This document shows positions 36,248-44,512 of a stretch of 64,000 nt of DNA, one piece after another. Positions within the stretch are counted from its first letter, which is position 1. Each line of letters opens with the position of its first letter. The notes under the pieces were generated by a model, which searched no databases, was not told the DNA's origin, and saw only the letters and a program-made list of their open reading frames with translations. Source of the DNA: Acidimicrobiia bacterium (GTDB lineage Bacteria; Actinomycetota; Acidimicrobiia; IMCC26256; PALSA-610); contig BPGH01000001.1 of assembly GCA_026002935.1 (NCBI GenBank), positions 2,565,250 to 2,629,249 of the forward strand, read 5' to 3'. The position numbers and the translations under genes were made by a program.

Positions 36248-37504
36248 GTGCGCATGGCGCTGCCCGAGCACGGGATGTCGAAGGAGCAGGTCGTCGCCGC
36301 GCTGGAGGCCAAGCGTGCGCGCGACGCCCGCTGGCAGGACGGCCGCACCTTCGGGATGGTGTACGACGGCGGGCCCGGGGTCCACGAGGTCGCCGAGGCC
36401 GCCGCGCGCATGTACCTCCACGAGAACGCGCTCAACACGCTCGCGTTCCCGAGCCTCGGCGAGATCCAGTCGGAGGTCGTCGCCGCGTGCGCCGCGCTGT
36501 TCCACGGCGACACGGCGGCGGGCTTCATGACCTCGGGCGGCACCGAGAGCATCCTGATGGCCGTCAAGGCGGCACGCGAGCGCGCCCGGGCCGAGCGCGG
36601 CGTCACCGAGCCCGAGATGGTCGTCCCCGAGAGCGCGCACGCCGCGTTCCACAAGGCGGCGCACTACTTCGGGCTGCGGGTGCACAAGGTCCCGGTGCGG
36701 GACGACTGGCGGGCCGACGTCGACGCGATGGCCGAGCACGTCGGCGAGCGCACGGTGCTCGTCGTCGGCTCCGCGCCGCAGTACCCGCAGGGGGTGATCG
36801 ACCCGATCCCCGAGCTCGCGCGCCTCGCGGCCGACGTCGGCGCGTCGATGCACGTCGACGCCTGCATGGGCGGCTTCGTCCTCCCGTTCCTGGAGATGGA
36901 GGGCGAGGACGTGCCGCCGTGGGACTTCCGGGTCGACGGCGTCACGACCATCTCGGCCGACATCCACAAGCTCGGCTACGCGCCCAAGGGCGCGTCCGTG
37001 ATCCTGCACCGCACCAAGGAGCTGCGCCGCCACCAGACGTTCGTGTTCGACGACTGGCTGGGCGGCTTCTACGCGTCCCCCAACATGCAGGGCACGCGCC
37101 CGGGCCTGCCGATGGCCACCGCCTGGGCGGTGATGCACCACCTCGGCATCGACGGCTACCGCCGCCTCACCCGGGTCGCGGTCGACGCGGCCCGGCGGAT
37201 CGCGGCCGGGGTGCGCGCCACGCCCGGCCTGACCGTGCTCGGGGAGCCGCAGGCCCACCTCCTCGCGATCGCCGCCGATCCGGAGGCGGCGCGCCCGGTC
37301 GACGTGTTCGCGCTCGGGGACGCCCTCGCGCGCCGCGGTTGGTTCCACGACCGGCAGTCCCCGCCGGACTCGCTCCACGCGACGGTCAGTGCGGGCAACG
37401 CCCCCGTCGTCGACGAGTACCTCGCCGACCTCGCGGCGTGCGTCGACGAGGTGCTCGGCACGCGCGCCGCCGACCGGCGCACCGACTACGCGACGCTCGA
37501 GTGA
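36248..37504 (+). CDS. group II PLP-dependent decarboxylase / sphingosine-1-phosphate lyase-like
   Basis: A 418-residue fold-type I PLP enzyme. MTSGGTESILMAVKAARERAR holds the cofactor phosphate site, VDACMGGFVLPF the Asp for the pyridine nitrogen, and SADIHKLGYAPKGASV the Schiff-base lysine (about 240). This pattern fits sphinganine-1-phosphate aldolase and related amino-acid decarboxylases. The real substrate is unknown. GTG 36248 or ATG 36254 could start it. It lies downstream of the membrane protein with a 19-base gap. Confidence 0.85.
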   Translation: MRMALPEHGMSKEQVVAALEAKRARDARWQDGRTFGMVYDGGPGVHEVAEAAARMYLHENALNTLAFPSLGEIQSEVVAACAALFHGDTAAGFMTSGGTESILMAVKAARERARAERGVTEPEMVVPESAHAAFHKAAHYFGLRVHKVPVRDDWRADVDAMAEHVGERTVLVVGSAPQYPQGVIDPIPELARLAADVGASMHVDACMGGFVLPFLEMEGEDVPPWDFRVDGVTTISADIHKLGYAPKGASVILHRTKELRRHQTFVFDDWLGGFYASPNMQGTRPGLPMATAWAVMHHLGIDGYRRLTRVAVDAARRIAAGVRATPGLTVLGEPQAHLLAIAADPEAARPVDVFALGDALARRGWFHDRQSPPDSLHATVSAGNAPVVDEYLADLAACVDEVLGTRAADRRTDYATLE

Positions 37505-37555
37505 GCGGCGCCGGCCCCGCGTGCGGCCGCCGGGCGCCGGCGCCGCTCGCCCGGG

Positions 37556-38665
37556 TCAGCCGTTCAGCCGCTGCAGCCGCTCACTCGCCTCGACGTACTC
37601 CTCCACGAGCTGCATGATCACGTCGCGCACCGGACGGACGCTGTTCATCATGCCGACGACCTGCCCGACGGGCATGCTCGCGAGCTCACGGTTCTGCGCG
37701 CGGGAGATGCGCGAGTACGCGTCGGACACGAGCATGAACTGGAGCGGCATCGGCAGGAAGCCCGGTGAGTCGGGCCGCTCCCACGCGTCCGTCCAGGCCG
37801 ACCGCAGGTGCCGGGCGGGCTTCCCCGTCATCACCCGCGACCGCACCGTGCGCGTCGAGTCCGCCTCGAGCAGCTTCTCGACGACGAGCGGGGTCATGTC
37901 GCTCTCGGCGACGGTCAGCCAGATCGAGCCGGTCCACACGCCCTGGGCGCCCATCGCGAGCGCGGCGGCGATCTGCGAGCCGTGCGCGATGCCGCCGGCG
38001 GCGAGCACGGGTGCCGGCGCGACCGCCTCGATCACCTGCGGCCACAGCACGATGGAGCTGATCTCCCCGGTGTGGCCCCCCGCCTCCGTCCCCTGGGCCA
38101 CGACGATGTCGACGCCGTTCGCCCGGTGCTTCTCGGCGTGGCGCGGGCTGCTGGCGAGCGCGGCGACCTTGATCCCCCGCGCGTGCGCGGTCTCGACCAC
38201 GTCGGCGGGAGGCGGGCCGAGCGCGTTGACCAGCAGCGCCGGGGAGTGCTCGAGCGCGACGTCGAGCTGCGGCCGGGCGGTCGCGTCGGTCCACCCCAGC
38301 AGGTGGTGGCTGCGCGGCGCGTCCTCGGGCAGCGGCGGCACCCCGTGCTCCGCGAGCACCTTCTCGACGAAGTCACGGTTGGCCTGCGGGATCATCTCCT
38401 CGAGCGACTGCTCGAGGTTCGAGGCGTCGACCCCCTCGGGGAGCTCGACCTTGGCCGGCATCACGAGGTCGACGCCGTAGGGCCGGCCGTCGACGTGGTC
38501 GTCGATCCACTTGAGCTCCATCTCGAGCTCCTCGGGCGTGAAGTAGAGCGCCCCGAGGACGCCCATCCCGCCCGCGCGGCTGACGGCGGCCACGACGTCG
38601 CGGCAGTGACTGAACGCGAAGATCGGGAACTCGAGCCCGAACTCGTCGGCGAGCTGCGTGCGCAT
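37556..38665 (-). CDS. nitronate monooxygenase-family flavoprotein (Rv1533-like)
   Basis: A 369-residue FMN TIM-barrel protein. FAFSHCRDVVAAVSRAGGMGVLGALYFTPEEL, VDIVVAQGTEAGGHTGEISS (phosphate and catalytic His region) and PVLAAGGIAHGSQIAAALAMGAQGVWTGSIWL are the family's typical parts. The pattern recalls M. tuberculosis Rv1533. Related enzymes oxidise nitronates or reduce enoyl-CoA analogues such as ring intermediates of steroids (IpdC), so a steroid or lipid redox role is possible. It is divergent from the KstR-like gene, with a shared KstR-type site 33 bases upstream of its ATG. Confidence 0.85.
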   Translation of the reverse strand: MRTQLADEFGLEFPIFAFSHCRDVVAAVSRAGGMGVLGALYFTPEELEMELKWIDDHVDGRPYGVDLVMPAKVELPEGVDASNLEQSLEEMIPQANRDFVEKVLAEHGVPPLPEDAPRSHHLLGWTDATARPQLDVALEHSPALLVNALGPPPADVVETAHARGIKVAALASSPRHAEKHRANGVDIVVAQGTEAGGHTGEISSIVLWPQVIEAVAPAPVLAAGGIAHGSQIAAALAMGAQGVWTGSIWLTVAESDMTPLVVEKLLEADSTRTVRSRVMTGKPARHLRSAWTDAWERPDSPGFLPMPLQFMLVSDAYSRISRAQNRELASMPVGQVVGMMNSVRPVRDVIMQLVEEYVEASERLQRLNG

Positions 38666-38697
38666 GACCCGGAGCGTAGGGACCCGCCACCCGAACC

Positions 38698-38711
38698 TGC
38701 AACACGTTCTA
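38698..38711. promoter_or_regulatory. KstR-type operator in the divergent promoter of kstR and the flavoprotein
   Basis: TGCAACACGTTCTA fits T-N2-AAC-N2-GTT-N2-A, 33 bases from the flavoprotein start and 22 from the repressor start. It could control both genes and give autoregulation. Confidence 0.72.
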
Positions 38712-38733
38712 GCTTTCCGTTATCGTCACGCCC

Positions 38734-39315
38734 GTGGGCCGACCGGGCACGCGCGCGGCGCAGACCGAGGCGCGCAAGCGCGCGCTGCTCGACGCGGCGA
38801 CGACGCTGGCGGCCGAGGGCGGCTACGAGGCCGTCCAGATGCGCGACGTCGCGGCGCGCGCGGGCGTCGCGCTGGGCACCCTCTACCGCCACTACTCCTC
38901 GAAGGACCAGCTCCTGCTCGCAGCCCTCGCGCAGCAGGCCCGCACCCTCCGCGACCGGCTCGACCAGCGCCCGCCGCGCGGCGACACGCCGGCCGAGCGC
39001 GTCGCCGACGTGCTGCGTCGCGCGTCGCGTGCGCTCGAACGGCAGCCGAACGTGATCCGCGCGACGCTCACCGCGATGTCGTCGTCGGACGCCGGGACGA
39101 CCGCGGCCAAGGCGGACGTGCACGAGACGCTCCGGTCCATCATCGCCGACGTCGTCGACGGCGAGGACGTGCGCGACCTCGACGACATCGTGCGGGTGCT
39201 CGGCGCGGTCTGGTTCGCCGAGCTGACGTTCTGGAGCGGCGGCTACTCCGACTCGACCCGCATGGGTGACGCGCTCGCCCGAGCCGCCCACGTCGTCCTC
39301 GACGGGCGGCACTGA
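38734..39315 (+). CDS. kstR: TetR-family repressor, KstR-like
   Basis: A 193-residue TetR repressor. The DNA-binding part, LLDAATTLAAEGGYEAVQMRDVAARAGVALGTLYRHY split across the helix-turn-helix, closely recalls mycobacterial KstR (GGYEAVQMR and VA-GTLYR are shared), and the C-terminal RVLGAVWFAELTFW aligns with the KstR end. KstR represses sterol catabolism genes and is released by a steroid CoA ester. Four KstR-type sites, one just upstream of this gene, support the call independently of the protein pattern. Confidence 0.82.
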   Translation: MGRPGTRAAQTEARKRALLDAATTLAAEGGYEAVQMRDVAARAGVALGTLYRHYSSKDQLLLAALAQQARTLRDRLDQRPPRGDTPAERVADVLRRASRALERQPNVIRATLTAMSSSDAGTTAAKADVHETLRSIIADVVDGEDVRDLDDIVRVLGAVWFAELTFWSGGYSDSTRMGDALARAAHVVLDGRH

Positions 39316-39330
39316 ACCACCGCGGCCGCG

Positions 39331-40131
39331 TCAGCGGTCGAGCAGCGGGCGCACGAGCGCACCGAGGACGCGCGCGTTCGCGGGGTCGGACGCGTCGAGC
39401 GGCGCGAGCACCGACCACTGCGCGCCGGCGTCCCGGTAGCGGCGCAGGGCCTCGGCGACCGACTCCGGCCCGCCCACCACCACGCCGGGCGACGGCCGCA
39501 GCCGCCGCGCCTTCTCCGCCGCCTCCGCGTCGTCGCGGCCGACGAGCACCAGGCCGCCCCAGGTGAGCGTCGCCGCGGGCGCGACCTCCCGGACGCGCGC
39601 GGCCTCGCGGGCGAACGCGGCCGCGTCGCCGCCCCAGCCGTTCCACCCGTCGGCGAGGGCGACCACCCGGTGCACGCGGGGGTCGTGACCGCCGACCCAG
39701 ACGGGATGGCCCTGGCCGCGGCACGCCTCGACCGCCGCGCGCAGGGCGCCGACGCGTTCGGCCACGGTTCCGGCGCCGAGGCCGAACGCCTCGTTCTCGG
39801 CGCGGCTCTCGGAGTCGCCGGCGCCGATCCCGGCGACGACCCGGCCGCCGCTGACGCGCCGGAGCGTGGCGAACGACGCCGCGAGCACCGCCGGCGGCCG
39901 CAGGGTCGCGCGCGCGACGAGCGTCCCGATCGCGATCCGGTCCGTCTCGGCGGCGACCGCACCCGCGAGCGCGAAGCACTCCAGCGCGGGCCGCCGGGGC
40001 GGCGGGTCGTCGCGCCACAGGTGGTCGTAGACGAAGACCCCGTCGAGGCCGGCGTCCTCCGCGGCGCGCGCGACCCGCAGCGGCACGCCGGGGTCGTCGA
40101 CGAACGACGGGAGCGCGAGCCCGAGCCTCAC
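39331..40131 (-). CDS. LLM-class flavin (F420)-dependent oxidoreductase
   Basis: A 266-residue luciferase-like TIM-barrel protein. VRLGLALPSFVDDPGVPLRVARAAED, FVYDHLW, IAIGTLVARATLRPPAVLA, SGGRVVAGIGAGD and PVWVGGHDPRV are typical of F420- or FMN-dependent members. It is shorter than the usual 290-340. GTG 40131 overlaps the stop of the ROK kinase gene (GTGA). The substrate is unknown. It closes a long minus-strand run that starts near the glycosyltransferase. Confidence 0.85.
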   Translation of the reverse strand: MRLGLALPSFVDDPGVPLRVARAAEDAGLDGVFVYDHLWRDDPPPRRPALECFALAGAVAAETDRIAIGTLVARATLRPPAVLAASFATLRRVSGGRVVAGIGAGDSESRAENEAFGLGAGTVAERVGALRAAVEACRGQGHPVWVGGHDPRVHRVVALADGWNGWGGDAAAFAREAARVREVAPAATLTWGGLVLVGRDDAEAAEKARRLRPSPGVVVGGPESVAEALRRYRDAGAQWSVLAPLDASDPANARVLGALVRPLLDR

Positions 40132-41081
40132 CGTGCCAGCGATCGCGCGAGCACCGCGGCGCCCACCGCACCGGCCCGCTCGCCCAGCTCGGCCGGCACG
40201 ATCGGCACGGGCGGCCGGTGGTCGGCCCCCTCGAGCCGCGACCGGAACGCCCCGGCGAGTGGGCCGAACAGCAGGTCGCCCATCGTGACGAGGCCGCCGG
40301 CCACGACGATCAGCTCCGGGTCGAGGACGTGCGCGAGGTTCGCGAGACCGAGCGCGACGTTGTCCGCGTAGCGGGCGACGAGGCCGAGCGCCTCGGGGTC
40401 GCCGGCGCGTGCGGCCGCGGCGACGTCCTCGCCGCTGACCGCCCCGGGGTCGCCGGCGGCCGCGTCGAGCACCGCCCGCCCGCGCCCGGACGCGACGAGC
40501 TCGCGCGCCATGCGGCCGAGGGCGCTGCCCGACGCGATCGCCTCCCAGTGCCCGAGCTCGCCGCACGCGCACCGGGGCCCTTCCGGGTCGACCGTGATGT
40601 GCCCGATCTCGCCCGCGAACCCGTGCGCGCCCCGGTAGATCTCGCCGTCGACGATCATCCCGCCGCCGATGCCGGTGCCGAGCGTGACCTGCAGGGCGTG
40701 GCGTGCGCCCCGCGACGCGCCGTAGGTGGCCTCGCCCAGCGCCGCGACGTTCGCGTCGTTGTCGACGACGACCGCCGCGCCGGTCGCGCGCGCGATCTCG
40801 GTCCGCAGCGGGGCGTCACGGACCCCCGGGATGTTGGGCGCGTAGGTGAGCCGGCCGTCGCGGTCGACGAGGCCGGCGGCGCCGACCCCGATCGGCAGCC
40901 CGCGCCCGTCGATCTCCGTCACGAGCCGCGCGCACGCCTCGACGAGCGACGGGAGGTCCAGGACGGGCGACGGGACCCGGTGCTCGTGGAGGACCGAGCC
41001 GTCGGCGGCGAGCACGACGCCGAGCACCTTGGTCCCGCCGATGTCGAGGCCGATCGTCGGCCCCGCCGCGCTAGCCGACAT
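40128..41081 (-). CDS. ROK-family sugar kinase (glucokinase type)
   Basis: A 317-residue ATP-dependent sugar kinase. GLDIGGTKVLGVVL is the ATP phosphate loop, VVDNDANVAALGE and TLGTGIGGGMIVDG are the sugar-binding and catalytic parts, and GEIGHITVDPEG with CACGELGHWE is the zinc motif (last Cys replaced by His). No DNA-binding domain, so it is a kinase and not a ROK repressor. ATG 41081 overlaps the end of the small upstream gene. Its place after an ArsA-like ATPase is also seen in other actinobacteria. Confidence 0.9.
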   Translation of the reverse strand: MSASAAGPTIGLDIGGTKVLGVVLAADGSVLHEHRVPSPVLDLPSLVEACARLVTEIDGRGLPIGVGAAGLVDRDGRLTYAPNIPGVRDAPLRTEIARATGAAVVVDNDANVAALGEATYGASRGARHALQVTLGTGIGGGMIVDGEIYRGAHGFAGEIGHITVDPEGPRCACGELGHWEAIASGSALGRMARELVASGRGRAVLDAAAGDPGAVSGEDVAAAARAGDPEALGLVARYADNVALGLANLAHVLDPELIVVAGGLVTMGDLLFGPLAGAFRSRLEGADHRPPVPIVPAELGERAGAVGAAVLARSLAR

Positions 41082-41280
41082 CGATGCGCCGGACCCGCGC
41101 CGGGCGCTCACCGGCCCCGCGCGCGGTGACCGTGCGGTCGAGCTGCGCCGCGACGATGCCGTCCGCGGCGTCGATCAGCGCGCGCGCCGCGGCCAGCAGC
41201 TCGTGCGCGGCGCGCCAGAAGTGCTCGACGGCGTCGCCCGGGCCGTCGGCCGCGCGGTCCTGCCCGCCGGTCCCGCTCAC
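41071..41280 (-). CDS. small conserved-context protein between ArsA-like ATPase and ROK kinase
   Basis: A 69-residue protein with starts and stops coupled to both neighbours: GTG 41280 forms GTGA with the ATPase stop, and its own stop lies 11 bases inside the ROK start. The core DAVEHFWRAAHELLAAARALIDAADGIV is an amphipathic helix. In Streptomyces a DUF5304 protein lies in the same kind of neighbourhood, and this may be a short relative; that is inference from context. Function unknown. Confidence 0.6.
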   Translation of the reverse strand: MSGTGGQDRAADGPGDAVEHFWRAAHELLAAARALIDAADGIVAAQLDRTVTARGAGERPARVRRIDVG

Positions 41281-42437
41281 GCGAACTCGACCTCCAGCCG
41301 GTCGCCCGCGAGGCGCGCGCCGGTCACCTCGCGGCGCGCCAGGCTGTCCGGCAGCACCAGGGCGCGGCGGTGCGGCCCCACGGCCAGCAGCAGCTCGTCG
41401 CCGTTGCAACCCAGCTCGACCTCGTCGCGCGCCGTGAACGGCAGGTGCACCGACAGGACGAGGGAGTCGCCGACCGCGTCGACGCGGAACGGCTCGACGA
41501 GCGCGAGCCGCGCGACGGGGTCGAGCGCGCCGTACAGCGACCGGCCGAAGCCGTCGAGGGCGTCGAGCCCGACGAGCTCGCCGCCCGCGAGCTCGGCGGT
41601 GAGCACGGGCAGCGGCGCGAACGCCTCCTCGATCCGGTCGAGGTGCGCCGACTGGGTGGCCTTCCAGGCCGTGAAGAACGGGTCCTCGACGCCCGCCGGC
41701 AGCATCCGGTTCGCGACGACCGCGTCGACGTGGTAACCGAACAGCGACAGGTAGGTGTAGGTGCGGCGCGCCTCGGCGACCACCATGCGCTCGGGGTTGA
41801 CGACGAGCCGCGCCGTCGTCACGGCACCGTCGCCGAGGAGTTCCCGCACCCCGTCGAGCCGCTCGTAGAACCGTCGGATGGCGGCGAACACGCCGTCGCC
41901 CGCGATCGGCACGTCGGTCAGCCGGTCGAGCACCGGCCGGACGATGCGCGTCAGCCGGCGCTGGGTGTCGAACACACGGTCCATGTACCAGCCGAGGACG
42001 TCGGGCAGCGACAGCAGGCGGATCGTCTCGGCGGTGGGCGCGCAGTCGACGACGACCACGTCGTAGTCACCGCTCGTCGCGAACTGCTTGATGTCGGCGA
42101 GGGCGAACACCTCGTCGAGCCCGGGGACGACGGCCAGCTCCTCCGCCTCCACGGCCCCGGCGCCCGCCCAGTCGAGCACGTCGACGACGTACGACCGCAC
42201 GTCGTCCCAGGCCTCCTCGAAGCGGGTGCGCGCGTTGAGCTGCTGCCCCCAGAGGCGGGGCGCGATCTGCGCGGGGGCGTCGCCGAGCGGCACGTCGAAC
42301 GCGTCGGCGAGCGAGTGCGCGGGATCCGTCGAGCAGACGATCGTGCGCCGCCCCGACGCGGCGGCGACGGCCGCCGTCGCGGCCGCGACGGTCGTCTTGC
42401 CGACCCCGCCCTTGCCGGTGAACAGCAGGATCCGCAC
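41277..42437 (-). CDS. ArsA/TRC40-like ATPase with HSP20-like C-terminal domain
   Basis: A 386-residue P-loop ATPase. The deviant Walker A GKGGVGKTTVAAATA is at 9-23, switch I is CSTDPAHSLADAF, Walker B region VVVVDCAPTAET, and VVNPERMVVAEARR the A-loop. The last 80 residues (DPVARLALVEPFRVDAVGDSLVLSVHLPF to EVEFA) form a beta-sandwich like the ArsA-HSP20 domain. There are no arsenite cysteines, so arsenite transport is not indicated. A relative (Rv2184c) sits by PimB and an SRPBCC protein in mycobacteria, as here. Confidence 0.88.
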   Translation of the reverse strand: MRILLFTGKGGVGKTTVAAATAAVAAASGRRTIVCSTDPAHSLADAFDVPLGDAPAQIAPRLWGQQLNARTRFEEAWDDVRSYVVDVLDWAGAGAVEAEELAVVPGLDEVFALADIKQFATSGDYDVVVVDCAPTAETIRLLSLPDVLGWYMDRVFDTQRRLTRIVRPVLDRLTDVPIAGDGVFAAIRRFYERLDGVRELLGDGAVTTARLVVNPERMVVAEARRTYTYLSLFGYHVDAVVANRMLPAGVEDPFFTAWKATQSAHLDRIEEAFAPLPVLTAELAGGELVGLDALDGFGRSLYGALDPVARLALVEPFRVDAVGDSLVLSVHLPFTARDEVELGCNGDELLLAVGPHRRALVLPDSLARREVTGARLAGDRLEVEFA

Positions 42438-42480
42438 GGACGGCGAGGCTAGCGGGCGCGCCCGGCCACCGCCGCCGGCC

Positions 42481-42924
42481 TCAGGCCACGGCCTCGACCC
42501 GGCGCTTCAGCTCCTTGAGCGCGCTGCCCATGATGAGGCCCGCGGCGCGGCGCTTGACGAGGCCGGGCAGCGGCACGGCGAGCTCCACCGTCAGGTCGTA
42601 GTGCACGCGCGTGGTCGAGGGTCCCTCGGGCTCGAATCGGTAGGTGCCGTCGAGCCGTTTCAGCATGTCCCCCTCGACGAGCCGCCACGAGAACGACGAC
42701 GGCGCGTCGCGGTAGTCGTAGTCGAGGACGTAGCGGATGCTCTTGCCGAGCGCCGCGGCCCGGTACTCGACCCGGGTGCCCCGCCCCTGCGCGTCGCGCT
42801 CGAGCACCTTCGCCTCCCGCACGTCGCGCGCCCACTCGGGGTACGACTCGAAGTCGACCGCGACGTCGAAGCACCGCGCGGCGGGCGCCTCGACCCGGAT
42901 CCGTTCGCTCGCGCTGTCGGGCAT
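42481..42924 (-). CDS. SRPBCC/START-like lipid-binding protein
   Basis: A 147-residue polyketide cyclase-like protein: ARCFDVAVDFESYPEWARDVREAKVLE at the N-terminus, a middle strand DAPSSFSWRLVEGDMLKRLDGTYRFE, and a C-terminal helix KRRAAGLIMGSALKELKRRVEAVA. The fold has a hydrophobic pocket for lipids or polyketides. The gene order SRPBCC-ArsA-like recalls Rv2185c-Rv2184c. It may carry or sense a lipid for envelope assembly. Confidence 0.85.
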   Translation of the reverse strand: MPDSASERIRVEAPAARCFDVAVDFESYPEWARDVREAKVLERDAQGRGTRVEYRAAALGKSIRYVLDYDYRDAPSSFSWRLVEGDMLKRLDGTYRFEPEGPSTTRVHYDLTVELAVPLPGLVKRRAAGLIMGSALKELKRRVEAVA

Positions 42925-42966
42925 GTGGGCTCCTCCCCGCCGCCGGAGCCGCAGTCTACGGACGGC

Positions 42967-43386
42967 TCAGCGGCGCGCGCCCCGGCCGCGGCGCGGGGGG
43001 AACGTCCCGTGCCGTGCCGCCCAGCAGCCGGCGAGCCCGAGCGGGAGCATCGGCACGAGCACGGCCGCCGGGTTCGCGGCCGCGGTGGCCGCGGCGACCA
43101 CGACCGACGCGCCGACCGCCCCGAGCAGGTGCCGGCGTTCCCGCGGCGGGGCCGAGCCCGACAGGAAGAAGAGGTTCGCCACCGCGATGTCGTCGCCGCG
43201 GGCGGAGCGGACGATCGCGAGGCCGAACGCGTACGCCCACGCCGGCAACGACACGAAGAACGCGCCGGCGCTCACCGCCACCGACGCCGCATCGAACGCG
43301 CCCGCGCCGAGGGCGTCGGGGACGGCGACCGCGGCGAACAGCGCGACGCTCGCCCACGACGCGGCGACGACCGCCCGCCCCCTCAC
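42967..43386 (-). CDS. small polytopic membrane protein
   Basis: A 139-residue protein of no known function with four hydrophobic segments (about 5-25, 35-58, 85-105 and 108-125). GTG 43386 overlaps the stop of the glycosyltransferase (GTGA), so it is co-translated with it. The C-terminus is strongly basic ([10 protein letters not shown]), consistent with a cytoplasmic tail. It could help anchor glycosyltransferase activity at the membrane. Confidence 0.75.
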   Translation of the reverse strand: MRGRAVVAASWASVALFAAVAVPDALGAGAFDAASVAVSAGAFFVSLPAWAYAFGLAIVRSARGDDIAVANLFFLSGSAPPRERRHLLGAVGASVVVAAATAAANPAAVLVPMLPLGLAGCWAARHGTFPPRRGRGARR

Positions 43387-44501
43387 GCCGGCAGGGTCCC
43401 CGCCGGCGCGCCCCGCGCGAGCGCGAGGAGCGGCTCGACGAGGCGGTCGTAGGAGTGGCCCTCGACCGCGCGGCGGCGGGCCGCCGCGCCCATGCGCGCC
43501 CGCAGGTCGCCGTCCTCGACGAGCCCGGCGACGGCCGCGCGCACCGCGTCGACGTCGCGCGGCGGCACGACGCGGCCCGTCACGCCGTCCTCCACGGCCT
43601 CGTGGGAGCCGCCGCTGCGCCCGGCGACCGCCGGCACGCCGCACGCGGCGGCCTCGAGGAACACGATGCCGAACCCCTCGGCCTCGAGGCCGCCCCACCG
43701 GTCGCGGCAGCACATCGCGAACACGTCCGCGGCCGCGTACAGCGCCGGCAGGTCGTCGTCGGGGACGCGGCCGAGGAAGCGCACCCGGCCCCGGGCGCGC
43801 CGTTCGAGCCGGCCGCGGTCGCGGCCGTCGCCGGCGATGGCGAGCTGCACGCCCGCGAGCGGCGCGACCGCGTCGATCACGACGTCGAAGCCCTTGCGCG
43901 GCACCAGGCGCGACACCCCGAGCACGAGCGGGGCCGCCGGGTCGAGGCCCCACCGCCGCCGGGTCGCCGCCCGTTCGCCGGGGGCGGCGGGCCGGAAGCG
44001 CTCGGGGTCGACGCCGGGCGGCACCACGATCCCGGCGAGCGGCCGGCCGGCGGCGCGCACGGCCTCGCGTGCCGGGTAGCCCCCGGCGGCCACGACCGCC
44101 CGCGCGCCGCGCAGCACGCGCCGGGCGAACGGACGCGTGAACGGGACGCGGCCGTACCCGGTGATCTCCGCGCCGTGCGCGACGACGACGTACGGCGCGG
44201 CGCGCAGGCGCGGCCCGATCCACCCGGCGGGCAGCATCGGGTCGACGAAGACCACGTCGGCGCCGACCTCCCGGGCGAGCGCGTCGACGTCGCGCGCGAG
44301 CCGCGCCGTCGGCACCAGCACCCGCTCGCGGCGGCGCTCGACCCGGAAGGCCTGGCGGGCGTCCCATTCGCGCGCGCCGGGGAAGGCGGTGGTCAGCACC
44401 GTCGTCTCGGCCGGGGGGAGCCGCCGCCACAGCTCGTGCAGGTACGTCTGGATGCCCCCGAGCTTCGGCGGGAAGTCGTTCGTCACGAGCAGCGACGGCA
44501 C
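43383..44501 (-). CDS. GT4 glycosyltransferase, PimB-like
   Basis: A 372-residue GT-B enzyme. The N-terminus LLVTNDFPPKLGGIQTYLHELWRRLP is typical of PimB and related mannosyltransferases; the C-terminal half carries LVLGVSRLVPRKGFDVVIDAV, the donor-binding VRFLGRVPDDDLPALYAAADVFAM and EGFGIVFLEAAACGVPAVAG with the catalytic EX7E. PimB adds the second mannose to phosphatidylinositol mannoside. The neighbours (ArsA-like ATPase, SRPBCC protein) are the same as those of Rv2188c, supporting this role, although acceptor cannot be proved. GTG 44501 is the chosen start. Confidence 0.85.
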   Translation of the reverse strand: MPSLLVTNDFPPKLGGIQTYLHELWRRLPPAETTVLTTAFPGAREWDARQAFRVERRRERVLVPTARLARDVDALAREVGADVVFVDPMLPAGWIGPRLRAAPYVVVAHGAEITGYGRVPFTRPFARRVLRGARAVVAAGGYPAREAVRAAGRPLAGIVVPPGVDPERFRPAAPGERAATRRRWGLDPAAPLVLGVSRLVPRKGFDVVIDAVAPLAGVQLAIAGDGRDRGRLERRARGRVRFLGRVPDDDLPALYAAADVFAMCCRDRWGGLEAEGFGIVFLEAAACGVPAVAGRSGGSHEAVEDGVTGRVVPPRDVDAVRAAVAGLVEDGDLRARMGAAARRRAVEGHSYDRLVEPLLALARGAPAGTLPA

Positions 44502-44512
44502 GGCCGCCGATG

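Noticed and set aside
37556..38665. Naming the nitronate-monooxygenase-like gene ipdC
   Set aside because: Its N-terminus fits the Rv1533 pattern better than Rv3553 (IpdC), so only the family is stated.
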